Shown piece after piece: positions 45,666-57,214 of a DNA stretch of 64,000 nt; the stretch's first letter is position 1; each line of letters opens with the position of its first letter. This stretch comes from Aureobasidium sp. EXF-3400. Taxonomy: Eukaryota; Ascomycota; Dothideomycetes; Dothideales; Saccotheciaceae. The notes below the pieces were generated by a model. It was not told the DNA's origin and searched no databases. It worked only from the letters and a program-made list of their open reading frames with translations. A program made the position numbers and the translations under genes. Location: positions 29,182 to 93,181 of the forward strand of contig SWBL01000198.1 of NCBI GenBank assembly GCA_024195585.1, given 5' to 3'.

Positions 45666-46340
45666 ATGGCACCCAACATCAGTCTTCAGCGTGCTCGTTC
45701 GCCAAGCAGCGGTCGTCGCAGACAACTTCTACTACCTGCCATCCTTCAACACATCCAGGACGCACGCAACTCCACCACACCCAACTTCATCAGCCATTCC
45801 GTCAGCATGTCATCATCCATCGACCTTTCTGATCTCTCAGACGCACTCGAACCCATCACATCAACCAAACACAAGCAGAAAGCCAAGGTCAGAGGCGTCC
45901 GGTTCAACAGCAAAGTCAGCATCGTCGAAATTGAAGTTCCTGAGCGCATCCAGAACCAGCGCGTCAGCTTCAGTGACGAAGTCATCGACATCGACACAGC
46001 AGAAGCCACACATCCATCTCCATCGCCTAGCCCACCTAAGAAGCGTGTCCGCTTTGGCTGTCTGAAGACCAGCGTCCGCAAGCATTTCTCACACTCCTCC
46101 ATCTACAAGATGAAGAACTTTGAGACCATCAGCCCTCTCATGACACCCAAGAAGAGAGTCCGATTTGGTTGTATGAAGGGCGAGTCTCCTGTTGGCACTC
46201 ACACGAACACTGAGGTGACGGAGCTACTCGCCGAGGAGGCTGCCACATTCAAGCGTGAGAAGAGAAGGGAATCGAGTTCAGAGGGTGACAGCGAGATGTC
46301 TGAGCAAACCTCTGATTCTGAAGGCATTGAGGTGGATTGA
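45666..46340 (+). CDS. Hypothetical protein with repeated RVxF-like motifs
   Basis: 224 aa, intronless, start ATG 45666 (a second in-frame ATG begins MSSSIDLSD at residue 48). No family recognised. Four short motifs share the pattern basic-V-x-F: GVRF (77-80), RVSF (99-102), KKRVRFGC (125-132) and KKRVRFGC again (162-169). The last two are near-perfect copies separated by 37 residues. Such sequences fit the protein phosphatase 1 docking consensus, so a PP1-binding regulator is possible but unproven. The C-terminal 40 residues are acidic (SSSEGDSEMSEQTSDSEGIEVD is split here as SSSEGDSEMSEQ and SDSEGIEVD). Nuclear localisation by the KKRVR segments is an equal alternative. Confidence 0.75.
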   Translation: MAPNISLQRARSPSSGRRRQLLLPAILQHIQDARNSTTPNFISHSVSMSSSIDLSDLSDALEPITSTKHKQKAKVRGVRFNSKVSIVEIEVPERIQNQRVSFSDEVIDIDTAEATHPSPSPSPPKKRVRFGCLKTSVRKHFSHSSIYKMKNFETISPLMTPKKRVRFGCMKGESPVGTHTNTEVTELLAEEAATFKREKRRESSSEGDSEMSEQTSDSEGIEVD

Positions 46341-46875
46341 GCGAGTGTTACAGAAAGCAAGGGCAAAGGCACTTGAGTTTGATATCATCAACGATGATTT
46401 CAGATTAGAACAAACAAATCGATTAGGCAGGGTGACGATACTCTCGGTTTGCTAGACTGCAAGGCAGCCGTGCCTGGGCCAGATGAACGAATAACGACCA
46501 TGACATTGATGAAAGATAGACCAGGCAGACAATATTCAGATTCTGCTTTTATACCACTGTTGCTCTCATGATGTGTTCAATCAATGATCTTCCCGTCAAT
46601 AGTTGGTTTTCCGACAAAGTCGACATGATTTGGGTGATGCCCGATGCGTTCATTGGTATAGAGAATTCGTCCGTGCGCTGTCGCGTGCGGCATGCGGCTT
46701 TCGGGGATAAGATCCGATGACATATCATTGCCGCTTTCGTCCAGAACCTTCGAAGGGTCATGTCTAGATGCGACAGCGACTTAGCAACTAGACAACTGTT
46801 CCTCTGCAAGTTGTCGCGCATGCCTATTCTTAAGAATCTACGGTAATCTGGTTTGACGCCGTCTGGATATCCAAT
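46341..46875. other. Intergenic before CHIP-like gene
   Basis: 535 bp with no recognised gene. Confidence 0.5.
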
Positions 46876-47760
46876 ATGGCGCACCTGGCCGAGAAGCTCA
46901 AGCAGCAGGGCAACGATCTATTCAAGGCAGGCGACTACGCAGCAGCTGAGGAACAATATACGGCTGCAATAACAAAGTACTCTCGCAACCCTCTACTCTT
47001 CACCAACCGCGCACTCGCTCGCATCCGTCTCCAAAGATGGCAGGGCGTCATCGACGACTGTCTCCATAGCATCAGTCTAACACCACCGCCTGGCTATAAC
47101 TTCAAGTCCTTCTTCTACCTCGCCCAGGCCCAACTGGCTCTCCACCATCCCAATGAAGCCCTTTCCTCCGCCTTGACCGCCTACAACCAAGCCATGCATC
47201 CTCCCCCCGTCGAAGCAACAAAGGCCACTGCTGCCCTTCCCTCCCTCTCCGAACTCGTCCTCAAATGCAAAAAAGAGAAATTCGCAGCCAGAGAACGACA
47301 ACGTAGACGTCAAAGAGGCGATATCCTAGCCGAACTGGAAGAATCCCTCGAACTCAACAAACGCAGCGATCTCCAACAAATTGAGTCTTCCCTCTCAGCA
47401 TCCAATATCGGTGTCATCGAAGCCCAAGAACGCAGACAAGACATCTTGGAAACACATCAAAAGAAGATCGACGAGTTGAAAACTGTCTTTGCTTTGGCGG
47501 ATCCTGAGAACCATCAACCAAGAGAGGTTCCTGATTATCTGGTGGATACTATCAGTTTCGAGATCATGCATGACCCTGTGATTACGAGGACGGGGCATAG
47601 TTATGAGAGAGCGACTTTGTTGGAGCATTTGAAGAACAATCCTACGGATCCGTTGACGAGAGAACCTTTGACGGCTAAAGATTTGCGGCCGAATGTTGCT
47701 TTAAGGCAGGTGCTTGAGGAGTTCTGGAAAACGGCAGGGACTTGGGCTATCGATTGGTAA
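46876..47760 (+). CDS. CHIP-like TPR/U-box ubiquitin ligase
   Basis: 294 aa, intronless. Three TPRs occupy residues 3-115 (AEKLKQQGNDLFKAGDYAAA, PLLFTNRALARIRL, KSFFYLAQAQLALHHPNEAL), the arrangement that holds the EEVD tails of Hsp70/Hsp90. A charged coiled coil spans about 130-205. The C-terminal U-box (215-290) reads VDTISFEIMHDPVITRTGHS, then LTREPLTAKDLRPNVALRQVLEEF. This is the exact domain order of animal CHIP/STUB1, which ubiquitinates chaperone-bound clients. U-box residues contacting E2 (Ile of FEIM, Pro of MHDPV) are kept. Length agrees with human CHIP (303 aa). Confidence 0.94.
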   Translation: MAHLAEKLKQQGNDLFKAGDYAAAEEQYTAAITKYSRNPLLFTNRALARIRLQRWQGVIDDCLHSISLTPPPGYNFKSFFYLAQAQLALHHPNEALSSALTAYNQAMHPPPVEATKATAALPSLSELVLKCKKEKFAARERQRRRQRGDILAELEESLELNKRSDLQQIESSLSASNIGVIEAQERRQDILETHQKKIDELKTVFALADPENHQPREVPDYLVDTISFEIMHDPVITRTGHSYERATLLEHLKNNPTDPLTREPLTAKDLRPNVALRQVLEEFWKTAGTWAIDW

Positions 47761-49957
47761 GGACAGCGGATGCAGAAGGTATCCGCTCTCCTTCTGGATC
47801 CCTCCCATGTTGTCCATCTGCTGCTCCTTGGATCGAACGCCATATCTCGCATCTCCTTCTACTTTTTCATCTTTCTTTTTTTCTAAATTTGGCGGCATAG
47901 CGAACTGGCGTACATCATCCGCATATACACACATCTCTTTACATCTATTCTGTCCTCAGCCCCTCTTGCTTTCTTCTTGCCGTTCTTGTAACAGAGCACA
48001 CTGGGAACATACCTCGATCGAACCAATGCGTCAACTACATCTTAGGGCAAATCATGTCTCGTTACACCGAATTTGACGTACATCGACAAACCTCATAATT
48101 TGGACGATTACTTACCTTGTAGAACCTTGGTCTGGGACTGGCAACAATAGAAGAAACACAATCTCATACTCTGTTACTCGCAAATTCTTGTTGCTGCATA
48201 ACGACGAGATGGCATACAAGTAAGAGTACAAATGCTAGTATCCATAGCGGATTCCTCTCACCTCGGATTTACGCATGAGAAGGACAAACCGATATGTAGT
48301 AAAAAGGATAACCACAGCCTGTGAGAAGCAGCCTCATGGATCTTCGAAACATGTCCATGTTTGAGTGTACCAGATCGATACATTTTTGCCAGATCCGTTC
48401 GCATGGTAGTTTAAGAAGACCATCGCCATGTCTACCCACCGGATGTGAGGGTTCGAGGAACCACAAGGGTTAGACGGGCAGGTGCAGGAACGCAGAAATG
48501 TAGAACAGATGCTAATGATGTCGACATTAGTTCCCTGCTATCCAAAGTAACAAGGAGCTTTTATATCAAAAATTCTATAAAAATGGTGGATGAGCGGTAG
48601 TTGGTTGATGGCAACTATACTAAAGTCAAGCACCGTATAACAAGAGCCAGAGGAATCAAAGACAATTCGAACAAATCCAGCCTTGAGAAAGGACAGGCAA
48701 GATCCAGCTCCTGCAAAACCAGTGACCAAGCACACTATCAACAAACAAATGCTATCGAATATGGTACCTCAATGATGTACCCTTGCAGTCGGTCATGCAT
48801 ACTTCCCGGCCTTCCAAATACACGGTCCTTGGTCTGACTAGTGCCAAAGAAAGCCACCAAAAAATAGTCGGTAGACGGTTTTATACTCCTTCGCTCTCGC
48901 ACAAAAGCCGTTGTACCCCTGAAACTCCACCCAGACCAGCGTACCGGATAACGCGCACAGAGCACACCTTACCCGCAAACCCGTTTCTAGAGACCGTCAC
49001 CCCTTTCTCGCAACAAGTCCGAACCGCGGAGCAAGCACCGATGAGGAAGGTTTGGGAAGATGATGTGATGGGTAAACAGATATTTTGGGATTTTGGAGGA
49101 TCAACACACCTCAACTCTACGGAGGAACCCAGCCTTTGCCGTGGATGAGGGGATGCAACTCTCTCTGCATATGCTAGAAAGACTACGACTACATCGAAAC
49201 GCCTAATCGAGAGAACCGCCGACCTGGCTAGACCACCTCTCCCGAATTCAGCCACACTAAAACAAAGGAAAAGGATAAACAAAGAAAACAAAACAAGGAA
49301 ACAAATAGAAGCAAGAAGCGTCATCAGGATCCTCAACCTCGAAGAACAAGGCCACCCGAGTGTCGTAACGGATGTGCATAACGTCTTCTTCCGCCCCCTT
49401 ATCGTTCGTTTAAGGGGGACGGCGAGCGTTTGCCTCCGTTCGCTCGAATCAAGCGGTCCAACAGCTGTCGAGATCGAGATCGATATGCCAATGCCAGCGG
49501 TGTTTTAGACACTAGAACGGAAAGTGTGATCGAACCTCCGATTGAATTCGATGCTCAAAGAAAAAAGGTTGAAGAAGGATGGAGAGTAAAGATCAGAAAA
49601 GGTGTTGTGAAAGCTGGTTTTGAACGAGCAATGCTTTTAAGCGACGCAAACCATAAATCGACAGGGGAAAAAGATGGGGTATAACAAGAATCGAAAAAAG
49701 CGAAAGATGAAGGACAACTCCCCAACCGAACCAAAACATGTCCACCTGGTCCAAATAGCCTGACTCAAGAAAATTGCGAAGATAAAGAGATAAATGAAAT
49801 CAAAGATTATCCGGCGAACACCGGTAGTGAAAGCCTGGAGCTTTGCACTCGCTCATGTAGTTCGTAGCCGGTCTGTGGCTGTTGCTTTTGTTGCCTCTCT
49901 GACCGCTTGTAGAGTGTGATGCTCAACCCGCCAGCAGGCTGTAGTCCGAAAGACATC
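47761..49957. other. Long convergent intergenic region
   Basis: 2.2 kb between the CHIP-like gene and the homeodomain gene, whose 3' ends face each other. No gene recognised. A minus-strand open frame from ATG 49324 starts with a hydrophobic stretch but continues without family features and is not called. Confidence 0.5.
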
Positions 49958-52215
49958 TTACAAGCTGGCGGGATCGATAGTGCCGTACTGCACAAAACTC
50001 GACATATCGATCTCCTCATTATGTTGGTTGTGATGATCATTAGCACCCATGCTAGGGCTGTGGTATACGTCATGGTTCTGAAGATGCGAGTGATGGTGAG
50101 CAGGCGTCGAGAAGTTTGAATCGTGCATCTGTGCGGGCGATTGATACATCTTGCTGTCCTGGAACATGCCAGCGCCGTTGACCTTTGGTGTCTGGTAGAG
50201 GTTGTGGCCATGGTCACCGTGACCCATGTGAGTAGGCGACTGGAAAGCAATAGCAGAGTCTTGGTGCATGGCCAATTGCGCGGGATTAGGCGACTGTTGG
50301 TGCATGGGTGTCTCGTTTGGCATGCGGAAAGGCAAGTTCATCTTGTTTGCAGGAATTGGCGAGTTGTAGTCGTAGTGAGCATCTGAGAGGGATGAGTCGA
50401 AACCCATGTGCTCGTCGGGAAGAGGGCTGTGGAAGCCCATGCCCATTGACTTGTTGTAAACATCGGATGAAAGACAAAGTGCATCGTCGTTCAAGCCGTT
50501 GTCGCCTCCGGGCGTGCTAAAGATGTCGTCTGACTGATTGCGGCCAAGACCGTTAAGGGGCGGCGATTGATCAGCAATGACAGGATCACCTCCGCTGAGG
50601 CAAGAAACGGGTGTGTTGCTAGTACCAATCATAGCTGATGGGTCAACAGAGAGGAATGAGCTCGAGTAAGGGGTGTTGAGGTTGGAGTGTGCCATCATGT
50701 CGCTAGTAGGACCAGGGTTGAAGAAGCCGGGAGTGCCGAAATCGCTGGGAGAATTAAGGGTAGTGGCAGACATGGGACCGGCAAATTGTCTAAAGTCCAT
50801 GCCATAACCAGCAGAAGTATCGATGCTGAGGTTGTTAGGGCCCATGCCTGTGGAAAATCCATGGTGGTGTTGGGGCTGGGGAGCGAAAATGGCGTTGTCT
50901 TGCAGAGGCTGGGCAGGAGTGTTGGACTCATGCTGGATGAGGAATGAAGGCATAGGGTTGTTTCTGAGCATCGAAAGGTCGATGGCAGCAGGAACGGAAC
51001 GACTGCGTTGTCTCTTGTGACCACGAGGGGCAGGAGGGCCCATGAGACCCATGGCAGAATCCTGGAAGACGCCCGAATGGGGGTGTACCAAGTGGTTAGG
51101 CTGACTTGCAGGTCTGAAGTTGACAGGCGAGACAGGAGCCGAGGCAGCAGTCATGGCAAAGTGGGTGGGGTCGAGCATTGTGTGGCGGTTCTGGAAAGAG
51201 TCCAGAGACACAAGCTTAGCCAATTGACCGCTGAGAGCCTTGGAGGGGCCACCAAGCTGGTGAACCATGACCTTGCTGGCTTGCTGGTCCTCGGTGAAGT
51301 CACCGCATTCGTAGAAACCGCCGCTGCCCGAGCTGTCCATGTAGAACTTGGGAGGACGGACCAGTTCGACTACCAGTGCGCCCAGTCTTTGCGAAGCACC
51401 CTCTGCAGCACTTGTGATCTCACCCTGAACGAGATTGATGTTCTTGATCCAAGCGAAAGGATATTCGATCTTGTAGCCGGCTGAATCGTTGTTGATGTAG
51501 TAAGTAACGCAAGCCTTTTCGGGAGAGTAGAAGATGATCAAGTCCATTTGACTCTGGCCGACTCTGCGCCAGGATCCGATCGAAAGCGAGCGGCATGCAA
51601 AGTGTTGGATGACTGTGTACAGGTTAGCTAGAGCCATGAAAACGACGCATCATCTTCAATCATACCAACTTTGCCAGAACTTGCATCGGCATTGAGGCTC
51701 ATAGTGCCAGGAGTGTATGCGTAACCATTGCCGCCGGGACCCATCAGATTAGGGAAGAAACCCTTGCCAGACTCGAGCGCTTGCATGGCAAGATGGCGAC
51801 GCATTGATTCCGGAATGCTCTCGCAGTCTTCACCGTTCTCAATGCTTTTTCTCGCGATGTTCTTGATCTTGGCACGTCTATCATGGTGTTAGTTGGGCGA
51901 ACTAAACCATTGTTTTGGTGAGGGGGTTTACCTGTTCTGGAACCAAATTTGCACTGATCTCTCAGTCATGTTGATTTCGTCTGCGATCCTTTCACGGACA
52001 GCGGCAGTAGGGGTAGGGTTCTTGTTGAACTCGATTTCCAGAGTGATGAGCTGATCTTGAGTGGCGCGTTGTCTCTTCTGGTTCTTTTGTTGTTGAGTAA
52101 GGGTGCTCTTGCGCGGCGGCCTTCTTGAGGAAGAACCGCTTGCGGTCAGGGGAGTCGCGGGCGAGGGAGTGCCGGGGGACGCCGAGTCCATTGAGCTCAT
52201 ATCCTTGGAGTCCAT
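49958..52215 (-). CDS. Homeodomain transcription factor
   Basis: 716 aa, three exons: 52215-51932, 51877-51666 and 51612-49958; introns 54 and 53 nt with ACTAAC and GCTAAC branch sites. The first intron splits the recognition helix (WFQNR/RAKIK). The homeodomain is at about residues 45-104: [34 protein letters not shown], and [14 protein letters not shown]. Asn (WFQN) and Arg needed for DNA contact are intact. It resembles yeast Pho2 and fungal Hoy1-type homeodomains. Beyond it, a conserved-looking fold of about 130 residues ([49 protein letters not shown]) is unlike a simple disordered tail and could be a regulatory domain. The last 350 residues are Pro/Asn/His/Met-rich, an activation-type region. 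It is preceded by 3.8 kb without a called gene. Confidence 0.92.
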
Positions 52216-53080
52216 GGTGGATAGATTGGTGATTATAGAAGGTTAAAGGATGGATTTGTGGACAATGTCGATTATAGGCCGCCAATGGCAGATGCAGCTG
52301 AACAGTGTCAAAGAAGCAGGCGGTTTAGGCCGAGGCTGAGTCTTGTTCGGAAGTCTTTGTCTGCGTGTCAATCCGTGTGCTCAATCGAGACAATGCCGAG
52401 AGCAACAGCTGGGAGTCAAGCACGAGGGTCAAAGAATCGGATTAGGAAAGAAGCAAGGAGGCTGTTGTTGGAAAGAAGACGAAGGATTTGACAGCCGGAA
52501 GGAGTGACGGTCTGTAGGAACTGGCCAAAGCAGCGGGTAACAGAGCTAAGAAGCAGAGAAAGAAGGATAGAATTAGGCCGCAGCGTAAGGGAGTGATGGA
52601 GCGGCGCACAGGAGCAATAGAAAGGGAAAAGCGAGATGTTGCAAAGGGAAAGCTGAGGATAAAGACGACGGTGCTTTGGGCAGACGAAACACAGCGAGCC
52701 CTCCCCCCTTTGAGACTGACGGCTTCCTCGACGAGTCGGATCAAAGTCAAGCACAAGCACAGGCGCCCGCGCGAATCACGTTTGAAACGCACGAGGCAGG
52801 CACGACCCACCCCGACCATGCCGCTTCTGGCTGCGACCTTCCACGCCCGCTCGTCTGTTTTCTGACTTCTCCCAATCGCCCGACCGAAGTGACCAAGTCA
52901 TGCTCTTCTGTGCCGTCATTGGCGTTGGATCACTGTTGTTGTCGACCTCTCATAAACCGCGTGTCCAGCTGTTGCTATCGCACTTATCAAGACTGTGCCT
53001 TGCGAAAAAGCCAAACAAACGTGCGTCGCAGGCTTCAGGCACACGAACTCTTCCTCCGATCCACCGCCGCCTGTAAATAG

Positions 53081-53120
53081 CTGCTGACGCTGCTGTTGCT
53101 GCTGCTGCTGCCGCCGCCGC
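53081..53120. repeat. Trinucleotide tract (CTG then CCG)
   Basis: About 40 bases of interrupted CTG repeats running into CCG repeats (gctgctgctg ccgccgccgc at the core). Non-coding as far as I can see. Confidence 0.85.
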
Positions 53121-55399
53121 TATCCGTCATTCTCTCGCCCGCCTTTCTACCAATACCAGTCGCAGATGTCGCGAGACTGCTTGCCCTGCATGCAGCCAAT
53201 AATATATCCTGCCGTAGGTTAACTTATCCCCTCCGCGACTCGGTCGGCACCTCGCTACCTTGGCGACCAACTCGCGCCCACATCCCCGTGCCCTACTAGT
53301 CTGTCTGCGAGCAGCCCACTCTCGTGTCTGTGTCTTCTACTTTGGCTGCTCTCGACCGCGTCTACGGCACAACTAGGCCTGTACCGAGCATCCCAAAAAA
53401 GAACCACAACTAGAACACCTCCTTATGTCCTGGCAAACACTGCATCAACAGGCATGTCCTTCAAAACAGCCATCTAGACGCAACGTCCACATGCAGTCCA
53501 TACGAGCCTGTCAGTCTGACTCTTGGTCACACATGCTGCGTCGACGTTCGGCTATCTCTCTCAATCGCGGTCGATGCCTCGATTGCTTATCGGCCGTATC
53601 ACCATTCTTGTCTTAGCTCTCCCTCAAAGTCCCCCTCTCTGCACGCTGAACCGACGTCACGTCATGAAGCGCCGTGCTCTGCCGGCCAGTGTTGATGCTC
53701 TTCCTCACTGACCTGATCGGCAAGTGTTTTGTCTTGGCCCCCTGACCCCTGTTCTCGTGGCTTGACGATCCTTGAAGAAAACGCAGGCACCATTCAGGAA
53801 CACCCGCCGCCAGCATGCACGAGCCGTCAACGTCCGACCCACTAAGGAAGCTCGAGTGTGCCAACGGTCGGGGCAAAACACTAGCGTGGCGAGCCGCAGA
53901 GACATCGGAGCTTTATCGTCCGGCATCCCGGCTGAACCCTCCAACATCCTTGATAACCAGGGTCGCTGGATCTGCGTGCAACAATATATTAACTGAGGTT
54001 ACTAACTTACTCCCCCAGGATACCAAGCCGACCTTGCGTCGTACAAGTGCTTCGCATGCTTGACTGCATGCCCATGTTGTCTACAAGAGATAGTAGATCC
54101 TTTGTGAATAATGGGCTGGTTCTGAATGAATCATGGACACGAGATTTTGGTAGGCTTTCTATTTTTGCTTCATATACCCGCGGCGTCGCTTTTTGTACAT
54201 TTGGAAGGTTCTTCCAAGTCTCAGAACACCAGAAAGGTACCTCGAGGTCTGAGTATACTTTTCGATCTGATCTGTTCCACGATTCAGTATCCGAGCTAAA
54301 CCACAATCGATGGTTACGCCGCCTGCTGTGTTTCGACATACAATATGTCATGCCGTGCGGAAGATTGGTCTCGCATTTCGGAAGGAGCGTTCGGGCGGGA
54401 AGATGAAACACCACGCTCTGTGGACATCTTATACCAAGCCCACTAGCTCTTCTTGTCTGGCGTCCTACGAGTCTTCGTCGCTGATTCTACGTTGCTAAGT
54501 CATGAACACGAGAGTATGCGGATTTGGGAGAGACTTTGAGATCAACCAATGCATGGCCGCCAGTGCGTGTCCTGTCTGCGTGAATCGTTTTCAGCTTTAC
54601 ACAGGCGCCTCCAATACGTTCAGGTCAGGTCCTCTTTGTGCTCAAGTCAAGGTGCGTCGGTGCCGGATAAAGAAGCCCAAACGCGTGGTGTCAAGTCCTA
54701 TCCTTCTGCAATCAAACCAACGCTAGAACATTCTCCCACCATTCTACTGCCGACAACTCAGCCATGTCGAAAAGGCCCATCGGTGATCTCGTCACTTAGA
54801 TTCAGCCCTCTTGTCGCACCTTCACATCCATTACGCAGCCCCAAGGCTGACGCTGCTTCCAAGTGTATGTCCTTCAGGCATCCAAGACCTTCTAGAAACC
54901 GACCGTCTTGCCGATCCGTTCAGTCAGAACGGTTGGGGCTTGCCGGCTCTCCAGACACTTTGTGGGTCGTCAGCCGCAAGTGGTCAAAAAAGCCATTCTG
55001 AAATCATGGTGAAGCAAAACATCGCTTGCCAATACGCCCCAGGAGACACAAAGGTCAGCTAAAGAGCTGAGGTTCGTTTATATCGACGTCACCGTGTAAA
55101 CACTCGAACCGCGGACGGCCCGCTCGAAGCGAAAGTGCCTGGGCCTGTCAAACGACTCGTCGGCTTTACGAGTAATGCCTGTTGACCGCCCAGTTGATAC
55201 ATACGTCGTTCACGCCGACTTCTGTGAATGTGAGTCAATCTGTCGGCGCCTCCAGTTGCGTGACATGTGGACGGTGCAATGTTAATCATGACTGATGGAA
55301 TCGCTGGGGTACATCCGAACGATGGCCCAGTCCTTGGGCTACTACGATTGCCAGCTTTCTGGGGCATGTGAATGCCGCTTGAATCACCATGATTACACC

Positions 55400-55687
55400 G
55401 TGAGGATATGGCGGAGGAAACGATGATTCCCTGTCGATTGTCGCTTTCTTCAAAACTTATGTTGTCTTGTCTTGTGGCCTGACGCTTCTGCGTCACCCGG
55501 AATCGTCCTACACTTCGCCGAGTGGAGGCAGATTTTGCTGAACCCAGACGTGAACAATGCGGTAGCTGAGAGACTCGATGCCTGCACGAAACTTATCAGG
55601 TTGTGGTCGGTGTTGTTACGGGAGGCTTCTATCGACTTCATGTCAAGAGAAGCCTTGTTACCGAAAGGATCTCGCAGTATCCAATGA
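55400..55687 (+). pseudogene. Possible decayed coding remnant
   Basis: One frame reads as plausible protein for about 85 codons after a stop at about 55421, ending at TGA 55685-55687: EWRQILLNPDVNNAVAERLD, then KLIRLWSVLLREASIDF. The W-x-LL-EA-ID pattern recalls C-terminal parts of fungal ankyrin-type proteins. Upstream (54.8-55.4 kb) the same and neighbouring frames have open pieces broken by stops and frame changes. There is no start or splice chain, so this is a tentative relic, not a gene. Confidence 0.25.
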
Positions 55688-55987
55688 CACCAGTCTCACG
55701 AATGAGATATGGTGGAGTTTGACCATGGAAAGCATTGTGTAGTCCGCGCTGTGAAGATCCATATGACACAGATACCGATTGACTCGAGTATGGGGTGTGC
55801 TTATGTCCGCTGAATAATAATTGGTTGGATACTGCCAACCTCGGCCCTGAGAATACCTTCGCTCTACTACAACTTTAGGAGAAGCGACTGTATGTGTATA
55901 TGTTACCCAGGAGCGACACGGTGCGGTGCTGTGGTGACCGATTGCTAGATGATCTAGGAGATATACAAAGAGCTCTGGATGACTTGA

Positions 55988-57214
55988 TCAGGTGATATTC
56001 AACTCTACAGGAGATGGAAATGCCTGATCCAGCTGAAGAATCTTGTGTCTGGGCCAATCAAGGTGGGTAGCCAAAGCAGGATCCAGGGCAGAAGCAACAT
56101 GTTGGATAATGGCTGAGGGCCATCGTTCTAGCCACCATGTATTTGATCTCAATCTCATGAGCGCAGCATAGTGACCCAAAACCAAAAGGGCTATAGGAGT
56201 CCGGTCCGCGAGCATGTTGAGGAAGAGAGTACTGACGTGCAGGGGCCACATTTGAATATACATAGGTCCTGGAACAGCTTGTTGATGTGTCTCCATGATA
56301 GCCATGTAGAAGAACAGGACCTCAGCAGCCTCCAGGCAAGAAGCTGCTTCGTCGCCTTGACAGTGTTGCGTTATAACGTCTCTAAGAACTCGGTATGCAG
56401 GATATTTGTCCTCCAGTGTGGGTTTGAGTGCAGTGTAGTCTGGGAGAACGGCGACCTTTTTGATAGAGTCTTTGTGCTGGAGCACATCCCATTTTTGCAT
56501 CAGGATAGTTTTGATGCCTCTGCCAAGATGGAAAGAATTGAGTACTTCATCGACTGGGTCACGGACCAGCCCAAGACCTCGTGGATCGTAAGCAGGTTCG
56601 GCAAGAGCAAATATTGAAGTGGCGGCAGCGAATCCTAGTATCGCTTGACTGTGTTCGGCCGTCACGTCGATGATGTGAGGCCGTACTTGAGACAGTGCAG
56701 CGTGTTGATGGGCAGCTGCTCTGGACAACAGTTCTAGTCGATCAGGCTGCTCGGAGTAGAGATGTAGTGCCGCTAAGGCTAGGTTTGAGTGCATCAAATA
56801 AGGAAATCGAAGAGGAAGCTCGCTGTCTTCCTTGCTCGGGTCTGCATCTGGTGTAATGGTGTATTGAGTCCTTGTCAGACCCTGATGATACAGTTCGAGG
56901 TCTGCCATAGGCAACGGTGATACTGGATCCCCATTGTGTTCGGTGATATTGTGTGAGATGGCGTTGAACACTTTAGTATTGACAGACACATCTGAACCGG
57001 GGCTCTGAGCTATCGCGAAGCTGCAATCGACCTTTCTCTTGGTACACCCACCACATGAGGGCTTTCCTTCATCACACTTCGCTCAAATTAGCTACGACCA
57101 ACGGAACATTTGAGGTAATGAGACCTTGTAGTGCCTTCTTTTACAATTGTCGCAGCCCGCGCGACTCTTCTTATGTGTCCTCCTTTGCCGCTCTCCAACA
57201 GGTCCGCCTCTCAT
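55988..57214 (-). CDS. Zn2Cys6 transcription factor, Upc2-like
   Basis: 392 aa from exons 57214-57125 and 57076-55988; the 48 nt intron (GCTAAT branch site) cuts the zinc cluster between its second and third cysteines. The cluster is perfect C-x2-C-x6-C-x6-C-x2-C-x6-C with cysteines at 21, 24, 31, 38, 41 and 48, preceded by a basic RRTHKKSR. Start ATG 57214 has A at -3. The middle domain (DLELYHQGLTRTQYT, PYLMHSNLALAALHL, QAILGFAAATSIFALAEP) is the pattern of the fungal-specific region in sterol-uptake-control-type regulators (Upc2/Ecm22 relatives). The ligand or target pathway cannot be told from sequence. It is divergent from the RTA1 gene with 688 bp between starts. Confidence 0.92.

Larger units (their letters stand above)
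52216..55987. other. 3.8 kb gene-poor region upstream of homeodomain gene
   Basis: Largest gap in the window. It probably holds a long promoter and leader for the homeodomain gene, plus the 3' flank of the zinc-cluster gene. It contains a CTG/CCG trinucleotide tract at 53081-53120 and a possible decayed coding stretch at 55400-55687, listed separately. No intact gene is supported. Confidence 0.5.

Noticed and set aside
48881..49324. Minus-strand 147-codon frame with a hydrophobic start resembling a signal peptide
   Set aside because: Lies in an AT-rich 3' flank; after the first 30 residues no protein-like conservation or cysteine pattern.
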